Shown here: positions 61,056 to 64,000 of the stretch, piece after piece
Layout: each line of letters starts with the position of its first letter
How positions within the stretch are numbered: position 1 is the stretch's first letter
Source: Terriglobia bacterium
GTDB taxonomy: Bacteria; Acidobacteriota; Terriglobia; Terriglobales; Acidobacteriaceae
Assembly (NCBI GenBank): GCA_020073385.1
Contig: JAIQFH010000006.1
Span: 62,001-126,000 of the forward strand
Direction: 5' to 3'
Length of the DNA: 64,000 nt
Notes under the pieces: generated by a model
Seen by the model: the letters and a program-made list of their open reading frames with translations, nothing else
What the model was told of the DNA's origin: nothing
Database searches by the model: none
Made by a program: the position numbers and the translations under genes

Positions 61056-63097
61056 TTCTTTGCGGCCTCCTGTTGTCCGCCGCCCTTCTGCGATATAAGG
61101 AACGCGGTCAGTGCCCGGGCGTCCTCATCGCTCATCGCACGGTTGGGCTCAATGGTTCCTGGCCGCAAGGCCTCCGGGTTCTTCATCCACTGATAAATCC
61201 ATGCCGCCGTGAGACGGGATCCAACATGCGTAAGGGTCGGGCCGATGTAACCCTTGTCGGTCTTGGTATCGACGATGTGACATCCTTGGCAGGAATATTT
61301 TCCGTAGTACAGCTGTTTTCCCAGTTCGATCTGTCCCTGCGCGTAGCCGCTCACGGGCATCGAGTCACGATCAACCGATGGACTCTGATACACGGTCATA
61401 ATGTAGTCCGTCAGTTCATTGATCTCGCCATCTGTCAGGTTGAACTTAGGCATGCGCCGGATCAGCGCGGGACGCAGCGTTCCCGGATTTCTGAAGAACT
61501 GCACCAGCCATTCCCGCTGCACCGAGCTACCCTCCCATGTCAGGTCGGGAGCCATGTCGCCGCCGTGCCCGTTGATGCGATGGCAACTGAAGCAGGCAAG
61601 ATCGGTCATCAGCTTGCCGGCCTTACCCGCCGGTTGATAATCCGATTCCGGTGGCGCGGACACCGCCAGCGACGGAGGCAGTGAATAGGATCGATCGTTC
61701 AACGACAGCAGAGCCGTGGTCAGGGCATCGATCTGCGCCGGCGTGAAGGTGTACTGCGGCATCTTCAGCCCCGGAGCGAATGCGCGTGGCTGCTTGATCT
61801 TGCCCGCAATGTAGTCCGGTAGCGTGTGTTGCATTCCCTGGAGGAAGATCAGTTGCGTAATAGGCTTGCTGCCGATCCGGCTCAGCTCAGGAGCAAAGTT
61901 TTCCGGCTTCTTAATTCCTGCGATCTCGTGGCACGAAGCGCAGCCATAATCTGAGACCAGCCGTTTTCCATGGGCTATCTGCTCGGGAGTCGCTGCATCC
62001 AGGTGCACATTAGCGAGCAGGTCAGAATCTGTTTTGGCTAGCAGGAATCCCGTTAACGTGGCGACCTGGGCATCATTGAACCTGTAATGAGGCATCCCCG
62101 TCGGCGGATCATACACGCGCGGATTGCGTACCCAAGCCTGCAGCCACTCCGGCTTCACCTTGCTACCTATACGCGTGAGTTCCGGGCCAACGTCTCCGCC
62201 TACGACATTTCCTGCGGCATTCTGCACGGCATGGCACGATGCGCAAAAGGATTCTCCGTAGAGGCTGGCTCCGGCAGTCGGATCGTTCGACGGCTTCGCC
62301 GAGAGCGTAACGCTGTCTCCCGCAACCGGTGCGCTGTTTGCGATGAGAAACGCCGATATGTCGCGGGCATCCGCGTCACTCAGCTTGAAATTCGGCATCG
62401 TCGCCGTCACCGCATACGCCTGCGGATCTTTCAACCAAGCGTAAATCCACTGGCGCGTGGTCTTATCCCCGATGTGAGAAAGCGACGGCGGATCATCCGT
62501 AGCCTTCACCGTGCTGCCGTCGGGCAACTTCACCGCATGGCAATGTACGCATCCCGATCGCGAAAGCAGGTTGCGTCCCAGATTCAGTTGTGGCGTCCCC
62601 GGCAAGGAGCCGCGATGACACTGCCCGCACGACGATTCGACGAACTTTGCCGGAAGTATCGGCTGCTCCCACGCCAAGGTACTGCTATGTGCCTCAGCAA
62701 CCGTCGTGGCTGCGCCTTGTCCGCGATGGCAAACCGTGCATCCGAACTGATCGAGATTGTGTGGAATGACCGGATGCTTCCGGTAAGGTTGCTGAGCCAC
62801 ATCGGTCAACGTGGGTTCCTTCAGTCCCACGTGGCAGCTCGTGCAACGGTCCACTACACCCAGGTCGGGCAGCCAGATCTGCTGAATGCCTCCCTGAAAA
62901 TGCCGCCGCAGTGTGTTCGCCTCGCTCCGGTTGCGAATCATGCTGAGATAGCCGTGCTGATAATGCCGCCATTCGCTGAAGAAATTCTTTGCCGGCGCAA
63001 TCGCCATCGATGCCAGGAATACCAGGCTGACCACGCCGAACGCCCGCATACTATCTCCGAACAATTTCTGCCAGAGCGACCTAAGTTTCTCTTTCAT
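61052..63097 (-). CDS. Octahaem c-type cytochrome of the bc-type complex
   Basis: The protein has 681 residues. An N-terminal helix (AFGVVSLVFLASMAIAPAKNF) anchors it and the rest is periplasmic. Eight CxxCH sites are visible in order: CTSCH, CTVCH, CGQCH, CVHCH, CASCH, CASCH, CFSCH and CQGCH. The last five resemble repeated monohaem cytochrome c domains with methionine ligands in GMPHYRF, KMPQYTF, RMPKFNLT-type motifs. It lies directly downstream of the cytochrome b genes, so it probably replaces cytochrome c1 and relays electrons along a haem wire. It overlaps the next gene by four bases. Confidence 0.9.
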   Translation of the reverse strand: MKEKLRSLWQKLFGDSMRAFGVVSLVFLASMAIAPAKNFFSEWRHYQHGYLSMIRNRSEANTLRRHFQGGIQQIWLPDLGVVDRCTSCHVGLKEPTLTDVAQQPYRKHPVIPHNLDQFGCTVCHRGQGAATTVAEAHSSTLAWEQPILPAKFVESSCGQCHRGSLPGTPQLNLGRNLLSRSGCVHCHAVKLPDGSTVKATDDPPSLSHIGDKTTRQWIYAWLKDPQAYAVTATMPNFKLSDADARDISAFLIANSAPVAGDSVTLSAKPSNDPTAGASLYGESFCASCHAVQNAAGNVVGGDVGPELTRIGSKVKPEWLQAWVRNPRVYDPPTGMPHYRFNDAQVATLTGFLLAKTDSDLLANVHLDAATPEQIAHGKRLVSDYGCASCHEIAGIKKPENFAPELSRIGSKPITQLIFLQGMQHTLPDYIAGKIKQPRAFAPGLKMPQYTFTPAQIDALTTALLSLNDRSYSLPPSLAVSAPPESDYQPAGKAGKLMTDLACFSCHRINGHGGDMAPDLTWEGSSVQREWLVQFFRNPGTLRPALIRRMPKFNLTDGEINELTDYIMTVYQSPSVDRDSMPVSGYAQGQIELGKQLYYGKYSCQGCHIVDTKTDKGYIGPTLTHVGSRLTAAWIYQWMKNPEALRPGTIEPNRAMSDEDARALTAFLISQKGGGQQEAAKK

Positions 63098-63134
63098 GAT
63101 CGCTGCATCCCGATTTTGATAGTTACGATCATTT

Positions 63135-63890
63135 CTATGAACCCTGCCACGGCCAGACCCATGCCCAACCCGGCCCGCGGAAAAATGTTCCGATGGCGGT
63201 AAGCACCACCAGTTCGAATAAGAACCAAGTCATCACCCAGAACGAAAGCGGCCTGCCCGCGAGATAGCGCCGGAACGGCGAAGGCGATTGCGGCGAACTC
63301 TTCGACGCCAGAATCATCAGCCCGGAAATGATCAGAGTCGGGACAAGAGCTGCATAGAGCGGTTCTGCCTCTCCCTTGATCCCAAGCACGGCGTTGTACA
63401 ACCGCGACTTGAACAGAAGCAGAAACAGAGACAGTCCGCCCGCCACGCTATAGAAAATTTGGAGTCGCTTTTCACGGTCCTTTTGAAAAAGTCCCTCGGC
63501 TTCGATGTTGACCTTGAAGTAAGGAATGACGATCAGCGCCATCACCACCAAGCCGGGAATCAGCACGCCTGCCACAACTGGCGGAAAGTAATGCAGCAAT
63601 TCCTGCAGACCGAGGAAATACCAGGGCGCTTTTGCCGGATTCGGCGTGTGCGACGGATCGGCCAGTCCCTCAAGCGGGGCATTGAACAGCAGTGCGATCC
63701 AAATCAGCACGACTGCCAGCGTCATGATCGCTACTGCAGCTCGGAGCAACACTTCCGGGAAAGTCTGGAGCTGATCTTCGGTTTCCGCTTTGACCTGCGC
63801 CGAGGTGCGGCGCGTGATAAACACGATCCGCCGCGGAGACTTCTTGGCATTCGAGTCGACGCCTGCGATGAAGTCTTTGGAATCCGTCAT
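63135..63890 (-). CDS. Cytochrome b C-terminal subunit (subunit IV-like)
   Basis: The protein has 251 residues. It has a cytoplasmic N-terminus of about 50 residues and then five or so membrane helices, compared with three in PetD. The quinol-site region LADPSHTPNPAKAPWYFLGLQELLHYFPP contains the PNPxKAPWYF form of the PEWY-bearing ef loop; the PEWY itself appears as APWY. Together with the N-terminal haem-binding half encoded just upstream it forms the cytochrome b of a quinol:cytochrome c oxidoreductase. The start ATG lies two bases after the stop of the preceding gene, so translation is coupled. Confidence 0.9.
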   Translation of the reverse strand: MTDSKDFIAGVDSNAKKSPRRIVFITRRTSAQVKAETEDQLQTFPEVLLRAAVAIMTLAVVLIWIALLFNAPLEGLADPSHTPNPAKAPWYFLGLQELLHYFPPVVAGVLIPGLVVMALIVIPYFKVNIEAEGLFQKDREKRLQIFYSVAGGLSLFLLLFKSRLYNAVLGIKGEAEPLYAALVPTLIISGLMILASKSSPQSPSPFRRYLAGRPLSFWVMTWFLFELVVLTAIGTFFRGPGWAWVWPWQGS

Positions 63891-63892
63891 GA

Positions 63893-64000
63893 CTATTGCG
63901 CCTCCGTAGCGGCCGCTGCATCCTTGGAGGCAGCTCGCAAGGTCGCCGGTTCACTCGCATGGGAATAGAGTCCGCCGTCCTTGCGGATTCGCCAGAAGTG
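63893..64000 (-). CDS. Cytochrome b N-terminal subunit, 3' end only
   Basis: This is too short for the ORF track. Reading the minus strand from the window edge gives HFWRIRKDGGLYSHASEPAT and then a short Ala-rich tail ending in EAQ before TAG. HFWRIRKDGG is the conserved cytoplasmic exit of the last helix in b6-type cytochrome b proteins. The haem-binding histidines and the start lie beyond the window. The stop is two bases from the start of the C-terminal cytochrome b gene. Confidence 0.85.
   Translation of the reverse strand, partial: HFWRIRKDGGLYSHASEPATLRAASKDAAAATEAQ

Noticed and set aside
1-64000. CRISPR arrays, rRNA, prophage or IS elements
   Set aside because: No regularly spaced repeats, transposase or integrase motifs, or rRNA-like sequence were seen. 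tRNAs were looked for in the gaps by eye and none was recognised; a tRNA search program would settle it.

Overview
The window is a GC-rich bacterial chromosome segment. Its gene content suggests an Acidobacteriota member, probably class Terriglobia. This is inferred from the mix of families: PEGA-domain kinase-like proteins, a receiver-TonB fusion, PilZ/coiled-coil proteins, a PadR gene coupled to a small membrane protein, an MFS-spermidine synthase fusion, a split cytochrome bc complex with a multihaem cytochrome c, and abundant hairpin-type intergenic repeats. There is no rRNA gene, prophage, IS element or CRISPR array, and I recognised no tRNA. Most of the window is ordinary core and accessory metabolism with strongly coding-biased DNA, which produces very long shadow ORFs on the opposite strand.

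Layout. 0.3-9.6 kb: a DinB protein divergent from a WYL regulator, a membrane PEGA-domain pseudokinase, a MOSC protein, a PilZ/coiled-coil protein, small proteins, an SRPBCC protein and a Doc-type toxin-antitoxin pair. 9.9-20.4 kb: a receiver-TonB fusion, a membrane protein, an MscS channel and the pyruvate dehydrogenase operon (aceE-aceF-lpdA). 20.6-31.3 kb: a membrane-anchored peroxiredoxin, a P450, a beta-lactamase-fold hydrolase, an MFS-spermidine synthase fusion, a PadR pair, a GH31 alpha-xylosidase-like enzyme behind a perfect LacI-type operator, a PhoU-like protein and a second DinB protein. 31.4-46 kb: sucA, speB, a secreted GH-A lipoprotein, an RND efflux pair, a SET-domain protein, a glycosyltransferase and an 821-residue secreted protein of unknown role.

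46-54 kb is a hexuronate catabolic island: uxaC, two ExuT-like permeases, a ManD-type mannonate dehydratase, an SDR dehydrogenase, KDPG aldolase and KDG kinase. Together they would take glucuronate through fructuronate, mannonate, KDG and KDPG to pyruvate and glyceraldehyde-3-phosphate. The two central genes both look damaged. ManD lacks about 22 residues, including the expected third metal ligand, and the SDR carries an out-of-frame deletion that removes its PG-motif region. Either the island is decaying or the assembly lost two short segments here.

54.6-60.1 kb holds the most unusual system. It is a two-gene set related to 2-hydroxyacyl-CoA dehydratases and their ATP-dependent activases. 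The larger protein has two activase modules in tandem, each with a cysteine pair 39 residues apart, followed by a DUF2229/HgdB-like region. This is oxygen-sensitive, low-potential chemistry in a genome that otherwise looks respiratory. 60.3-64 kb is the distal part of a quinol:cytochrome c oxidoreductase operon: a split cytochrome b (N-terminal subunit cut by the window edge), an octahaem c-type cytochrome and a monohaem lipoprotein with an Ig-like domain.

Intergenic DNA carries at least two dispersed families. One is a GGAC/GTCC hairpin family (five copies, with paired base changes between copies). The other is a CCTTCGTG-type repeat, usually as a long inverted repeat (one copy forms a near-perfect 30-bp-arm hairpin between aceF and lpdA). 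All function calls rest on motif recognition from the translations, with no database search.
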